Below, one piece after another: positions 1 through 10,461 of a stretch of 64,000 nucleotides of DNA. The first letter of the stretch is position 1, and every line of letters starts with the position of its first letter. The notes under the pieces were generated by a model. That model did not search any database, was not told the DNA's origin, and saw only the letters and a program-made list of their open reading frames with translations. Made by a program: the position numbers and the translations under genes. Origin of the DNA: Ditylenchus dipsaci (lineage: Eukaryota > Nematoda > Chromadorea > Rhabditida > Anguinidae); contig SADC01001204.1 in the NCBI GenBank assembly GCA_004194705.1, positions 496,001 to 560,000 of the forward strand, read 5' to 3'.

Positions 1-460
1 CCGGCACACCTGAGGGCGAGCCTGGCGCGTCGGTTTATTAGGAATAAGCTTTGTTGCATTTCTTTGTCGACCAGCAACTCAGGCTTTTTCAGCAAGCTGG
101 TTTACTGGGAGTGCCGGTTAATCCATAGTTTGCTGTATTTTTTCTCTGCGAAGACCCAGGCTGTTAAAGTAAACAGAAGATTTGTTGCCAGAGAAAACCC
201 CGCGAGTAAAATAGACCTACAAAAGAGCTTTTTTCAAACCACAGATCTTGTATTTTGGAAATAATGAAAAGGTAAATTTCTTCTTGTATCCGTTTCTCAT
301 TATTTTTTTAAATTTTCTAAATACCATTCTGCCTAGATTTTAAGGCTAGGAGGAACGGCATTTACATAATCATGGAAAAAACTAATTTTAAAAAGTATGA
401 AAATCAAAAGCACGCCTTTTTGTTTGTCAATTTTTGAAAATTCAAGGCGAAAATGGTTTG

Positions 461-660
461 TTAAAGGACCATGGTTTTTGCGCGCAGTGGCATGCGAAAA
501 ATTTGAATTGGCGGGGGACACTTCTCTTTCGTCTCAAACTGTGCTCTTTGCAGTTATGGCGAATGACTCCAAAGAGTACAGTTTAAGACGAAAGAGAAGT
601 GTCCCCCGCCAATTCAAATTTTGCACATGCCACTGCGCGCAAAAACCATGGTCCTTTAAA
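461..660. repeat. Palindromic MITE-like hairpin, family 1
   Basis: The arms start and end with ttaaaggaccatggttttt and its reverse complement and enclose a loop of about 35 bp around position 558. The same family, more diverged, lies at 51608-51805 and 56076-56273, and a half copy is at about 41430-41522. It has no coding content. Near-complete self-complementarity and dispersion point to a non-autonomous DNA transposon. Confidence 0.75.
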
Positions 661-797
661 AATGACTGAAAAATTATTCTTCGTTACATGAGACCGTATG
701 TATATACGATATACGTATATTAGAAAGATCAAGATTTGAATAATGCCTTACTGTGTTTAACTGCTGGTCGGATAATCCACCCAGTGCTTCTAGCAAC

Positions 798-1105
798 TTA
801 GGTAGAGTAGCCATTGTCAGGATCGACTGAACTATCAAAACTGAGGAATTGAACCAGTAAAGCACAAACCATGCCGAGAACATAGGAGCTTTGCAAGAGA
901 AGTGCTGGCCACAACAACCAAATGGGGGTGGGCATGCAGCCAAGGGCCAGCAAAAGAATCATCAATGAACTCGCATGTTGCAAACACCTTAATTACAGAG
1001 TAGTTGCTTTGAAATTGATTAAAAACACTTTTACCAAGAACAACGCATATAGCCGCCATCCAAGTAGTTGGCCACACACTCGTTTGTTCCCAGTACACGA
1101 TGCAT
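798..1105 (-). CDS. Terminal exons of a small multi-pass membrane protein (unidentified)
   Basis: Two minus-strand exons, 1035-1105 and 798-987, join in phase across a 47-bp intron (GTAAAA...AAG) of typical nematode size and end in TAA at 798-800. The joined product is about 85 aa: a short Cys-containing segment (NECVANYLDGG, then CSWCLQH) and two strongly hydrophobic stretches with little between them (around residues 30-45 and 52-70), then an acidic tail ending NGYST. The Cys/His cluster before paired membrane helices recalls LAPTM-type lysosomal membrane proteins, but this is a guess. The ATG at 1103-1105 follows a weak AAAG acceptor, so earlier exons are likely. The first exon at 5435-5592 is on the same strand and could be the head of the same gene, but nothing in the sequence joins them. 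Confidence 0.35.
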
Positions 1106-1236
1106 CTTTAAACTTTTTATCAAGAAACAAAACGCAATTTTTCTATTAAAAGTATTTTTTATATAAACGCCTCTTCCCCTCGATTCCCACCGAGTAATAC
1201 AAAATACTGAATAGGGCATATGTTCTAAGCATACAT

Positions 1237-1372
1237 GTGCGGCCGAAAATATCGGCGCCGGGCGCACCACCGGGCGCCGATCTTAAAAAAAGCGGCGCCT
1301 ACTCTGTAATTTGTTGGCGCTGGGCGCCATGTCAGAAAAGTTGGTGCCGGGCGCCGAGTAACTTACATAGAG
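1237..1372. repeat. GC-rich ggcgcc-type repeat patch
   Basis: A sharply GC-rich patch in AT-rich surroundings, built of repeated ggcgccg/gggcgcc palindromic words separated by A-rich runs. No coding signal. It is probably the end of a transposable element; no boundaries or target duplication were found. Confidence 0.4.
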
Positions 1373-1726
1373 AAAGTAGCTGTGCAATTTTTTATTTTTT
1401 TTTTTTATTTATATTACAATTTAATCGCTATTGCAACTTGTAATATAGAATTAAAAAGAAACTAAAGTTGTATGAGTCATAAAAGCTAAAAAAGCTGAAG
1501 GAAGTAGTTAGTTCTAGTGGGGTAACCAAAAGAAGGAGAATTAGATATCAACGTTTGTGGATGACTCAAATGTGTGTTTCTGATTTTGGGAAATGCATAT
1601 CTTGAAGAGTGAATTTATATGTAGGGTGCAGAATAGCTCAAGGTGACTGAAGATACAGATTAAAAAGAAAGACATAGTCAGACGTTTGAGGATTTATTTC
1701 AGACGTTTTATTTCAGGGGTCGTCTC

Positions 1727-1955
1727 GTTTCAACACCATATGGTAGCCCTGTGACTCTACTTTCTGATGAAGTATTATTTATTGCATTTAAAAAAAACTA
1801 TAAAAAAGTAAGGTCAAAGTATGAAGGAAGTCAGAAGAATAATTTGGTTTAAACTTTGACTTTATTTCTTTATATTTTAAATATAATAAAATAAAGCATA
1901 CTTCTTTGGAACGTAGAATCGCAGGGCTATCTGATGGTGTTGAAACCTTGAAACA
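1727..1955. repeat. Imperfect hairpin element
   Basis: The ends read gtttcaacaccat and, inverted, atggtgttgaaac, with further paired sequence around agccctg. The centre is AT-rich and non-coding. Otherwise 1106-5143 shows only repeats and spacer: nothing here supports a complete gene. Confidence 0.5.
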
Positions 1956-2868
1956 ATATAAAACTTTTCGAGAGAAATAGGCAAAACAAAATTTGCGTCA
2001 AAAAAATCGATTTGCGCATAAACAAAGATTGTCCAAAAATAAATATACCAATCCGAAATCGAAGATTACAATGTCATAGGCAAGAAAACGCTGCTCTACA
2101 GTGGCATCATTGGATATGGCTGATCGACAGTAGAATACGTGGCTGAATTTCCACCAAGAGTAGACATGCTAAATACAGTAGCTGCTATTTTTGTTGAAAG
2201 GACACTTAATCCAGCCTATACCTGCAGAAAAGAGAGGGCAACAAAAAATATTTCTGCCACAGCAAACATGGCACACAAAGCCTATTAGAAAAGCGAAGGC
2301 CACAAAAGCGGGTCTCAAACTCCTTGATATGGATGACATAGAATAATCGCATTTTAACAAACGGCAGATAAATAAATAAAAAGTGGAGAAAAACACGCAG
2401 GTGCACACATCTGTTTACTACTTTAAAAAATCTCAGTTCAGAGTAGAGTAGATTGTCAAGACCGATTTGTGGGTGAAATAGTTGACCTCTGACTGCCACT
2501 TTATGCATTGAATAGCACCTTAATTCCGCTTGAAGCTAATTGATGTGGAATGCTTATACACTTCCTAAAAACACCAACTGAAGGCAAATAAAAGTGAATT
2601 GGAATTGGAGTTGACTAACAATGAAAAAAGCAAGGGATTTATGGCAAACTCACAATGGAGGTAGGAATAAGGATGTGGAAGTCGGTGGTAGAAAGTCGGT
2701 AGGTCAATTCTACCTTTTTCGGCCCAATTATTGCAAAATTATTTTTTTAAGGAAAGAGCCTTGAAAACAGATAACATCAGTTTACAGAACTGAAAAACTG
2801 TTAAAAACATACAAATCTATGTGACCTCGAAGACTGTTCATGTAAGGGATGCAGATACAGGCCTGGGC

Positions 2869-2950
2869 GAGCCGATAGCTTAAATGGTTAGAGCGCCGAC
2901 TTGCAAGGAGGATATCGTGGGATCGCACTTTTTCCCAGGCCTGTAGAAAA
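2869..2950 (+). repeat. Degenerate tRNA-like (SINE-like) sequence
   Basis: A box-A-like tagcttaaatggttagag is followed about 40 bp later by a weak box-B-like gtgggatcgcac. The anticodon stem does not pair, so this is not a functional tRNA. A related stretch containing ggatatcg.ggaatcgca and the same downstream ggcca is at about 48335-48400, so it looks like a dispersed tRNA-derived repeat. Confidence 0.3.
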
Positions 2951-3281
2951 GCGGTACGCGGCCACTGGAGTACGCTTACTTTCACATAGTGAGAGAGAAG
3001 AGCACATAGTGAGAGACAGCGTGAAAAGTTCTCATAGAAAAGGCAGAAGTTACGATCAGGCTTTCTCGTGTTAAAGTGTGAAATTTGACAAAATTAAAGA
3101 GAGAAAAAAATATGCCGTGTAAATGAAAAATTTCGACTTATTCTTATTTTTATTTCCAAAGTCAGTTTTTTCCGCCCAAATACCAATTTTTGAGTTTTTA
3201 TAACTAGCATTGAGCTCCTTGTCATCAATAAAGCACTTTTAGTATTCGCTGAAAATACTATTTTTCAATTTGCATTTATTA

Positions 3282-3672
3282 GGTTGTGTTAAAAGTTTTG
3301 TCAAAAAGTACGCGGTGAAAATTCAAAAAATATTTTTCCGAAATATGTCTTGAAACGACATTTCTAGGGGTAAAATGACACGCTGAGCACGAATCTGTGC
3401 TCAGAAATGGCTCGAAGCTTATCAAACGGCGATAAAAGTACCATTTAGGCACTTACTTTGAATAAATTTGTTTTAACTTGTGTAGATGAATAAAATGTAA
3501 GAAGTTAAAATGGCTCTTTTCTCAGCTTTTCATAAGTCGCACGGCATTTCTGAGCACAGATTCGTGCTCAGCGTGTCATTTTACCCCTAGAAATGTAGTT
3601 TCAAGACATATTTCGGAAAAAATATTTTTTGAATTTCCACCGCGTACTTTTTGTCAAACTTTTTACACAACC
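3282..3672. repeat. 391-bp palindromic MITE flanked by TA
   Basis: Near-perfect inverted arms start ggttgtgt and end acacaacc. The element sits between TA dinucleotides (3280-3281 and 3673-3674), as expected for Tc1/mariner-type insertion. The arms include a hairpin motif around gagcacgaatctgtgctc. Non-coding. Confidence 0.75.
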
Positions 3673-3695
3673 TAATACATTTACATTCGTATCGT

Positions 3696-3990
3696 GAAGG
3701 GGAAGTGTCAATGTAAATCTCAGTGTAAGTGTTAATGTAAGTGTAAATGTAAGGAATCTTCAGGATGCAGAAATATTTACACTTATATTTTTTTACACTT
3801 ACACTTACGTCGTGAAGGAGCCATAAGTTAAAGTTACTCGAAGGTTAATGTGGAATTGACTATGCTGAACACGACTTTGGTGTCAGAATTTGGTTTTATC
3901 CTAGAGACGGAATTTTCGCGGAATTAATCTGCCGCGGAATTATCCGTCGCGGAATTATCATTCGCGGAATTGTCTCCCGCGGAATTCTCG
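3696..3990. repeat. Two short tandem-repeat patches
   Basis: 3696-3815 is made of gtgtaagtgtaaatgtaa-like units and their inverse, bounded by cgtgaagg copies. 3908-3990 holds about five units of a 15-17-bp repeat with the core cgcggaatta. No coding content. Confidence 0.55.
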
Positions 3991-4107
3991 CCTTGCCACC
4001 GTGTGCCTGTACTTAGTTGGAAATTTTTACATTTAAACCCATTTTGATTTATTTTTATGCGCCTTTCTTTTTCTTTACTAGTGAACTTTGGCAAGTTAAC
4101 TACAGTA

Positions 4108-4338
4108 CCGTATTTTCTCTAATAAACGGGCCCCCTTGACTTTGAGACTTATATCTGAGCCCAGAGTAAACATTTTGCAAAACTGTTTTTTTGCGTTTTC
4201 TTAACTCCCACGAGCTCTACTGATCCACTTTTCAGATTTTGGTTGAGCACCGAAAAATCTTGAAATTTGACCTCAATTTTCCGATTTTTGAGGGGTTGAA
4301 AAATAAACGGGCCGGCCCGTTTAATAGAGAAAATACGG
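4108..4338. repeat. MITE of the ccgtattttctct family
   Basis: Terminal inverted repeats ccgtattttctctaataa and its complement are flanked by TA (4106-4107, 4339-4340), with a conserved middle containing cacgagctctactgat. Family members or pieces are at 4339-4588, 5244-5395, 16219-16468, 33689-33903, 52108-52405 and 56577-56857. Tc1/mariner-type non-autonomous element, inferred from ends and TA flanks. Confidence 0.8.
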
Positions 4339-4588
4339 TATTTCCTCTAATAAGAGCACCCGCTCTAATAAACCACCCCCTCAACTTTGTGGGTCTGGAT
4401 CTCGGTGCAGAGTGAAATATTTTTGCAAAGCTCTTTATTGCGTTTTCTTAACCCCCACGAGCTCTACCGATTCCACTTTTTAGATTTTTTTATTTTCACC
4501 CAAAAATTCTAGATCGATTCCGAATTTTTCCAATTTTCGGGAGATTAAAAAAAAGCGCACCGGTGCGCCTATTAGAGGAAATACGGTA
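4339..4588. repeat. Second ccgtattttctct-family MITE, abutting the first
   Basis: It begins directly at the right end of the preceding element, with no unique spacer, and ends attagaggaaatacggta. The sequence is diverged but keeps the cacgagctctaccgat centre. The side-by-side arrangement suggests one copy inserted at the TA target of the other. Confidence 0.65.
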
Positions 4589-4638
4589 CAACTAGTTAAC
4601 CTTGACTAGTGCAGTTAACGTTAACTGATTCACAACTA

Positions 4639-4986
4639 CAGTCAAACCTGGATAACCGGACACCCCCCAAAGTTCGTTCCCAGCTGGGTCTGACACTTTT
4701 TATACCTTCTTTTGAATGTTTTGTCAATTCTGTTTTGACAGTCTGGTTTCAAATATCGCAAGGATGCCGATTATGCCGATCGTTTTTCAAAATCCAAAAA
4801 ATTTTCAACTTTTCATCCAGGTTTTGCTTTTTTAGAGTGAAAAGTTTTCGGATTTTGAAAAACGATCGGCAAATCGGCATCCTTGCGATATTTGCAACCA
4901 GACTGTCAAAACAGAATTGATAAAAACATTCAAAAAAAGTCTAAAAAAGTGTCGGACTCAGCTGGTGAACGTACTTTTAAAGGGGC
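4639..4986. repeat. MITE with CAGTCAAACCT ends (pogo/Tigger-like?)
   Basis: The left arm begins cagtcaaacctggataaccg and continues into aaagttcgttcccagctggg; the inverse arm runs to about 4986. Six or more related elements occur in the window (7808, 8641, 19967, 38553, 43040, 46456), all with ends like CAGTCRAMYCTSGATAA. The ends and TA flanks fit the IS630-Tc1-mariner group, and the end sequence is reminiscent of pogo-like elements; that assignment is inference. Confidence 0.6.
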
Positions 4987-5143
4987 ATGGTCGTGCCCGA
5001 TGGGGAGAAAGGCGCGAACCAGCAGTTCTTTTCTTTCTCGATAAATTTTTACATTTGTTCTCGTCTAGATTTTTTAAGTTTTCTGTCTAGTTTTTAAAAG
5101 CAGAATAAGGTCATCTATATCAGATTTGACGCAGAACGAGTGA

Positions 5144-5243
5144 NNNNNNNNNNNNNNNNNNNNNNNNNNNNNNNNNNNNNNNNNNNNNNNNNNNNNNNNN
5201 NNNNNNNNNNNNNNNNNNNNNNNNNNNNNNNNNNNNNNNNNNN
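5144..5243. other. Assembly gap of 100 N
   Basis: Exactly 100 undetermined bases, the conventional size for a gap of unknown length. It interrupts a repeat: the left flank (about 4984-5143) resembles one arm of the hairpin at 28377-28612 and the right flank is half of a ccgtatttt MITE. Missing exons of neighbouring genes could lie here. Confidence 0.98.
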
Positions 5244-5395
5244 CAAAATTAAAAAAGAAGAATCGATAGAGCTCGTGGGAGTTAAGAAAATGCAATGACA
5301 ACGATATAAAATATTTGCTTAGGGGCTGAGATATAGGTCCTCAAAGTAGAGGGGGTGAGTTAATAGAGACGGGTGAGCTGTTAGAGAAAATACGG
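5244..5395. repeat. Right half of a ccgtattttctct-family MITE next to the gap
   Basis: Carries the family core (gatagagctcgtgggagtt, inverted) and the right end gttagagaaaatacgg followed by TA. The left half is lost in the gap. It lies inside what would be the first intron of the minus-strand gene starting at 5592. Confidence 0.7.
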
Positions 5396-5434
5396 TAAAT
5401 TAACAAACCTTTCCAAGTTGACTCACTTGCTCAC

Positions 5435-5592
5435 TTCCGTCTTTCTCCCTCTGTGTATCTTGGCACACGAACGGCTGAACCACTTCCAGATCGGATGACT
5501 TCTCCACTGAGTAGAGTTTGCATTGTTTGACTTTTCTTCTTTGGTGGCACTGGAGTAGCGGTATTTGTGCTCGCTTTCTTTGATGACGACAT
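5435..5592 (-). CDS. First coding exon of an unidentified gene (about 52 aa), rest missing
   Basis: Minus-strand ATG at 5590-5592, nine bases downstream of CTACTTTTTAG, a good spliced-leader acceptor (AG at 5602-5603). The exon encodes 52 residues, beginning MSSSKKAST, then TPVPPKKK and a Ser/Gly/Arg-rich stretch (SGSGSAVRVPRY), ending TEGERR, and stops at a GTGAGC donor (5429-5434). Without splicing, the frame stops two codons later. No domain is recognisable; it looks like a basic, disordered N-terminus. The intron beyond holds a MITE and the assembly gap, so the rest of the gene is unseen or scattered below 5144. Confidence 0.5.
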
Positions 5593-5708
5593 AACTTCAA
5601 TCTAAAAAGTAGTGAATTTAGTGAGTGGAGGTTTTTGGAGCAGCTTTTAAAAAAATCGAACAAAAGGAATAAAGCAGAATATAAAAAGTTAAAAAAATTG
5701 AAAAATTT

Positions 5709-6065
5709 GACAGGCTTTTGAAAAAAGACGGCAGCAAATTTAAAAACCATACAGGCTTTTGAAAAAGACTACGAAAATAAAAACTGTTGATACCGCCTTT
5801 TAAAAAGGCTATAGAAAATAGAAACTCTCTTACAGCTTTTTTAAAAGGCGGTAGTGGATTAATGAAAAGTAACCGTCTTTTGAAAAGGCGGTGGCTTGTT
5901 TGAAAAATTTCAAGGCTTTTTAAAAAGGCTGTAGTTATAAAAAAAAATATTAGCTTTTTGAAAAAGGCTGTGAAGTATGCATAATGTAAAACCGCTTTTC
6001 AAAAAGGCGGTAAAATGTCACAGCTTTTTACAAAAGCGATTGTAAGTCTCCTCTACAGGCTTTTT
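5709..6065. repeat. Array of about ten short palindromes at roughly 40-bp spacing
   Basis: Units resemble accgccttttnaaaaggcggt, for example at about 5710, 5750, 5791, 5831, 5870, 5910, 5950, 5989 and 6019, with a half unit at about 6053. Most intervals are 39-41 bp; the last two are shorter. The 15-18-bp sequences between units differ from one another. The units vary by compensating changes that often keep the palindrome. No coding content. Confidence 0.75.
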
Positions 6066-6244
6066 TCACCCTGTTCTCAGGAAAAAATGGAAACACTGGT
6101 GTGCAAGTCTCAAGCGCGCCAAAATAACTTACTAAAATGCTTGGTATAAATTTTGAAGTACTCACACTTTTTTAACTTCAATATAAGCATAAAAATGAGC
6201 ATCCATCATTGATTAGTGAAATTATTTAGTAAAATGTGTAGATA

Positions 6245-6961
6245 CAGAGTGCCGCATCCTTAGCGGACGCTTTATTTTGTCATAACTTTTAAAATTGCAT
6301 TGACGAGATCTTTTTTGTGACACCCAATGACACCTAGTTTGTCCTTTTTTGTTTGTCATTAAATTTTTGGTAAATTTTTTGAATTTTGGGTTAAACATTT
6401 TTGATTATCAGCAACACAAGGTGTTTTGAAGAATATTGGAAAATTAATTTCGGTCATAAATTTTTCTTGAACGCCTTTTCAACTAAACAATTTTTACATA
6501 TCGACTCAGAATTGTTTAACAGTTCTTTTGGTATATAATGTCCGAAACACGATTTTTCGCTTTAGCCTACTAGTGGTTTTGGTCCTGGTGTGTGGATGGT
6601 CTCTAGATGGGTAGGACCTGTTCAGACCCGAACCACAGAAACGAAAAAGCGAAAATCGTGATTTAACATTATATACAAAACCATTCTCGAACAATTCTCA
6701 GTCGATTTTTCCTAAAATGTTTTTTTAACGTGTTCATGTTTTAAATATTTTGAAATGCCCGGTATTGCTGAAAACCAAAAAAAAATTAACCCAAAGTTCA
6801 ACAATACACTAACAATTTAATGACAAACAAAAATTGACAAATTTGTTGTCATTCTCTTACGTATTTTGTCCTTTTTTTTTCGATGAGAGAAGGATCTCGC
6901 CAGTGCAGTGTTAATTCAAAAAGTTATGGACGATACTAGGAAATAAGAATGCCGCACCCTG
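6245..6961. repeat. 717-bp long-inverted-repeat element flanked by TA
   Basis: The ends are cagagtgccgcatcctta and its inverse agaatgccgcaccctg, with TA on both sides (6243-6244, 6962-6963). The arms extend far inward (taaatttttggtaa, aatattttgaa, gtatataatgt and their inverses). The centre is unpaired. Mariner-like non-autonomous element, inferred. Confidence 0.65.
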
Positions 6962-6989
6962 TATTAATTAATGATTAAAGGTATAAATA

Positions 6990-7085
6990 GTCGTGATACA
7001 GAAAGCAAAAATAATTTCAGGAAGAAAACTCGCAAAAGCAACGGAAATATCGGATAGATCTGTGCGCCGTATATCGAAAGACCCT
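6990..7085 (+). pseudogene. Possible transposase helix-turn-helix remnant
   Basis: A plus-strand frame reads KAKIISGRKLAKATEISDRS followed by VRRISKD, matching the usual look of the N-terminal helix-turn-helix of Tc1/mariner-type transposases (RKLAK...IS.RSVRRI.KD). It then runs into unrelated sequence, and no catalytic domain follows. It lies about 30 bp beyond the 717-bp inverted-repeat element. It may be chance, but the motif spacing is good. Confidence 0.35.
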
Positions 7086-7224
7086 GTATTTTTTACGGGA
7101 ATTTTACAACCTCTCTGTTTTGAAAGATTAAAAACTAGTGTTTTATGTCCCTGTTTAGTTATTTTCAAAGACATATTGATGATAACTAAACAATATGATA
7201 GCTAAATAATATGTTTCTTTTCAG

Positions 7225-7568
7225 TTTATACTTTCTCCTCAAGTTTTTACACCAGTAAGATTTTTACAAAAAAAAATATACAATCAATATCTAAACAACT
7301 ACTGTTTAGCTGATTTTGTCTCCATTTGTGTTGACACCATTCATATTGAATCCGGCTGCGGCATCACCAATTATCCTAAGTCCTTTTGCGCTCTCGCCAA
7401 TTATCTACTCGCCCCAATTCTTTTCTGCTTTGATACTCAGTCCCTACGTTTTGAGCCCTGTGAGTTTGTTTATTCTGCTTTGATTTTGGACAGTAACTTA
7501 TATTTTAGATTATTATATCACCTTTGGTCGCATACACTGTTTTGCTATCTCCAAGTTATTTAAGTTGA
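7225..7568 (+). pseudogene. mlt-10-like copy A: last three exons only
   Basis: Exons 7225-7254, 7310-7459 and 7509-7568 join in phase 0 through short introns (GTAAGA...TTTAG, GTGAGT...TTTTAG). They encode the proline-rich end of an MLT-10-family protein: pentapeptide repeats such as [15 protein letters not shown], closing in VLLSPSYLS and TGA, exactly as in copies B and C. A polyadenylation signal AATAAA is at 7619-7624. No DUF644 exon or earlier repeat exon was found upstream; the nearest unknown sequence is the gap at 5144-5243. It is either a 3' remnant left by the events that made the tandem array, or the end of a gene whose other exons are in the gap. The exons present have no lesion. 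Confidence 0.75.
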
Positions 7569-7807
7569 TATTTAAAATTACGGTTTTCTGGCCTTTGAAG
7601 TACAAATATAAGATTGCTAATAAAACAAAATTTATATATTTGCTTTAGTTTATATAAAAATTCACACAAATGTTTGAAAGCATACATTGGCATTATATCC
7701 ATACCATACATCAGTACCTAGAATGTATTTTGTTAAGGCTCGAAAAAGCGGCTTTATACACAAACATCACTAAATTTTCTAAAGTACTCTTTTTGCAATT
7801 TTTATTA

Positions 7808-8240
7808 CAGTCTACTCTCGATTTTACGGACTCCAAAAAAGTTCGTTCCCCAGATGGGTCCCACACTTTTTTAGCCCAGTTTTAAAGTGTTTCATCGATT
7901 CTAATTCGTCAGTCTAGTCTCAAATATCGCAAGAATTCGGATTTCGCTGAACTTTTTTGAAAAGAGATATAGTTTCGCCATTTTGACCCGCAACCTTCGA
8001 TAGTACGTACACCTTAATTCAGTTTTTTAGAAATCAGGTGTACGTACTATTGGTATTTGCGAGTCAAAATAGCAAAACTATGCCATTTCTTAAAACGATC
8101 CGCGGAATCAGAAGTTTTGCGATATTGAGACTACACTGATGAATCAGAACCGATGAAACACTTTAAGAAGTGGGCTAAAAAAGTGTCGGACCTATCTGGG
8201 GAACGAACTTTTTGGGGGTGCGTAAAATCGAGAGTCGACT
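7808..8240. repeat. CAGTC-ended hairpin MITE
   Basis: Left end cagtctactctcgattttacgga, right end the inverse (cgtaaaatcgagagtcgact). Inner arms share aaagttcgttcccc with the other family members. Non-coding. Confidence 0.65.
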
Positions 8241-8640
8241 ATATGGTATCTTAATGCAAAAGTATACGCCCTCTTGCAATGTCTAACTCTTAACGGCAAT
8301 TCGGCGAGAAAGGCACGACCATCCAACAGGCTATTTAAAAACCTTGAGCGCAATTTTTTATGGAGTCATTTAGGCCGAGAAATTATACTTCGATTGAGCG
8401 CGTAAAATATAATGACATGAATATGATAAGACTTAGACGGCTGTAGAAGGAAGTATGCTTGTTGGTCAGTTACAGGGTTGGCAAGGTGTGGCCTTTTCGG
8501 CCCCGGTGTAGCTTTTTTAAAAGACGTTTTTTTCTTTTCATCGCTTGTTTTTTCAAGTATTTTATTAGCGCATCTGATGTTTTTACATAGCAGCTAAAAA
8601 CATTTTCCTTACCCTTTTATTGAAGTCTTGAAAACGTATA

Positions 8641-9020
8641 CAGTCGAGTCTCGATAATCCGGCACCCCTAAAGTTCGTTCCCGCCTTGGACCGACACTTT
8701 TTTTACCTCGATTTTAAAGTCTTTTGCCAAATATGATTCGCCAGTCTGGTCTGAAATATCGCAAGGATTCCGATTTTGCCGGTCGTTTTTTTGAATAGCG
8801 AAATTTTTGCCGTAAAGACCCGCGGGCAAAAATTTCGCTATTGAAAAAAACGACCGGCAAAATCGAATCCTTGCGATATTTCGGACCAGACTGACGAATC
8901 ATATTTGGCAAAAGAGGTAAAACGAAACGAGAAAACAAAAAAACAAAACGAGGTAAAAAAAGTGTCGGACCCAAGCCGGGAACGAACGTTAGGGGGAGCC
9001 AAATTATCGAGACTCAACTG
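8641..9020. repeat. CAGTC-ended hairpin MITE, clean TA flanks
   Basis: Ends cagtcgagtctcgataatccg and its inverse (ttatcgagactcaactg); TA at 8639-8640 and 9021-9022. The arms contain aaagttcgttcccgcc, and a long central palindrome surrounds 8820. Best-defined member of its family here. Confidence 0.75.
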
Positions 9021-9316
9021 TATTACAATTCGAAAATTCAAATCAATGTGTCATTTTATTAAGTAATTAAATTAAAAGTTAAAAGGGGTGTGGCCTTTTT
9101 TGTGGCCGAAAAAGCCACACCCTGCGAACCCTGATTTGAATATATAGGCCTCTCGAATGGCGTTAATTCAAAAAAATTTAATCAAAATTTTTTTGACATT
9201 TTAGCATGAAATCCCCACTTTTCAACTTCAAGTGGCATAATTCAAATTTTTCAAAACAAAAATCTAAATCAAAAAGAAAAGGTCTTCCGCCATACAGAGG
9301 AATTAATGAGACCAAA

Positions 9317-10461
9317 GGGCACTTATTTACTTGGGGGGGGGGGGGGGGTGCATTTTTTACTAATTTGTAAATCATGTTTAAACGACTCCTAAGTAATTTT
9401 ATATGCTAAAACGATAAAAAAGTTATTTTCGGACAGTTTGCTACATAAAAAATAAATTTTCAAAAAAACCTTTTTTGACCAAAATGTGACCTTTGCCTTG
9501 GGGAACCAAAAGGAACCACAAAAAAATCACCAAAAGTACAAATGATACTAATTGAAAGCAACTCTTATTAACAATTTTCAAGACAACAGCTCTATTAGTA
9601 GTACATAGTCCAAGTTTAGGCACATCAAAAGATGCCGCCTTTATGGCCCATACCTATTGGGCACTTTCAAAGAGAAGCCATAGGTATAGGAGAGCGATAG
9701 TATCGAAATAGTCTACAGCTGTTGTTGACCTAATTTTGATGCCCCATAGGTATGGGTCAAAAAGGGGCGGAGCTTAACACCCTCCTATACCTATGGGCTT
9801 CTCTTTCAAAGTGTCCAATAGGTATGGGCAAAAAGGCGGCATCCTTTGATCGGCAAAAACTTGGTGCCAGTACTACTTCTATTCGCACTTGTAATCCTTA
9901 TAGACACTGATTTGTTGCCAAAAGTGATAGAAAACATCATTTCCGTTAACATAGTTGAACATAGTTTTGTTAACTGGGGCCTACCGCATAAAGAAACTCT
10001 GGTATGCATGCTTTTTCATGCATCCAGAGTCACTTTCGAGTGATTTGTGTCTAAGGTATGTGGGTGTGCGCATCTCAACTCCAAGCACTCAAGCCCCCTG
10101 CGGCCCGAAGGGGCGCAGGGGGCTTGAGAGTTAGAGATGCGCGCACTCACTTACCTTAGACATGATTCCGAGCAAGACTCTTGATTAAAAATGCATTAAG
10201 CGACTCTTTTTGCCCAGCTCCAGTGACCAAAACGCGGTAGAATGCCTTAATACAAGGTGTTTTGCCTTGGTCCCCCAAGGTAATAAGTCTTATTTTGGCC
10301 AAAGAATTTTTTTTCAAAAAATCTATTTTTTACGTGGAAAAGTGTCAGAAAAAAAAATTTTAATTGTTTTAAGCATATAAAAATTACTTAGAAGTCGTTT
10401 AAACATGATTTACAAATGTGCAAAAAATGCGACCCCCCCCCCAAGTACATAAGTTCCGACC
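9317..10461. repeat. Large (about 1.1 kb) nested inverted-repeat element
   Basis: Outer arms: cacttatttacttggggggg...gtaaatcatgtttaaacga on the left and the inverse on the right (10372-10461), each with a long G or C run. Inside are two further hairpins: 9632-9846 (gatgccgcctttatggcccatacc and its inverse) and 10051-10160 (ctaaggta...tcaagccccctgc and its inverse, also found at 18740-18845). It looks like MITE-in-MITE insertion. The 9021-11910 interval shows no credible gene. Confidence 0.65.

Noticed and set aside
674..1270. Several overlapping long frames in different phases on the minus strand
   Set aside because: Only the two-exon model 1035-1105 plus 798-987 has matching splice sites; the other frames are its shadows.
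2169..2508. Hydrophobic, cysteine-rich minus-strand frame (MSSISRSLRPAFVAF...)
   Set aside because: Could be an exon of a membrane protein, but its candidate donor is out of phase with the exon at 1035-1105 and no other support was found.
5709..6065. CRISPR array
   Set aside because: Regular palindromes with differing spacers look superficially alike, but the units are only partly conserved, the spacers are short, there are no cas genes and the DNA is clearly nematode.
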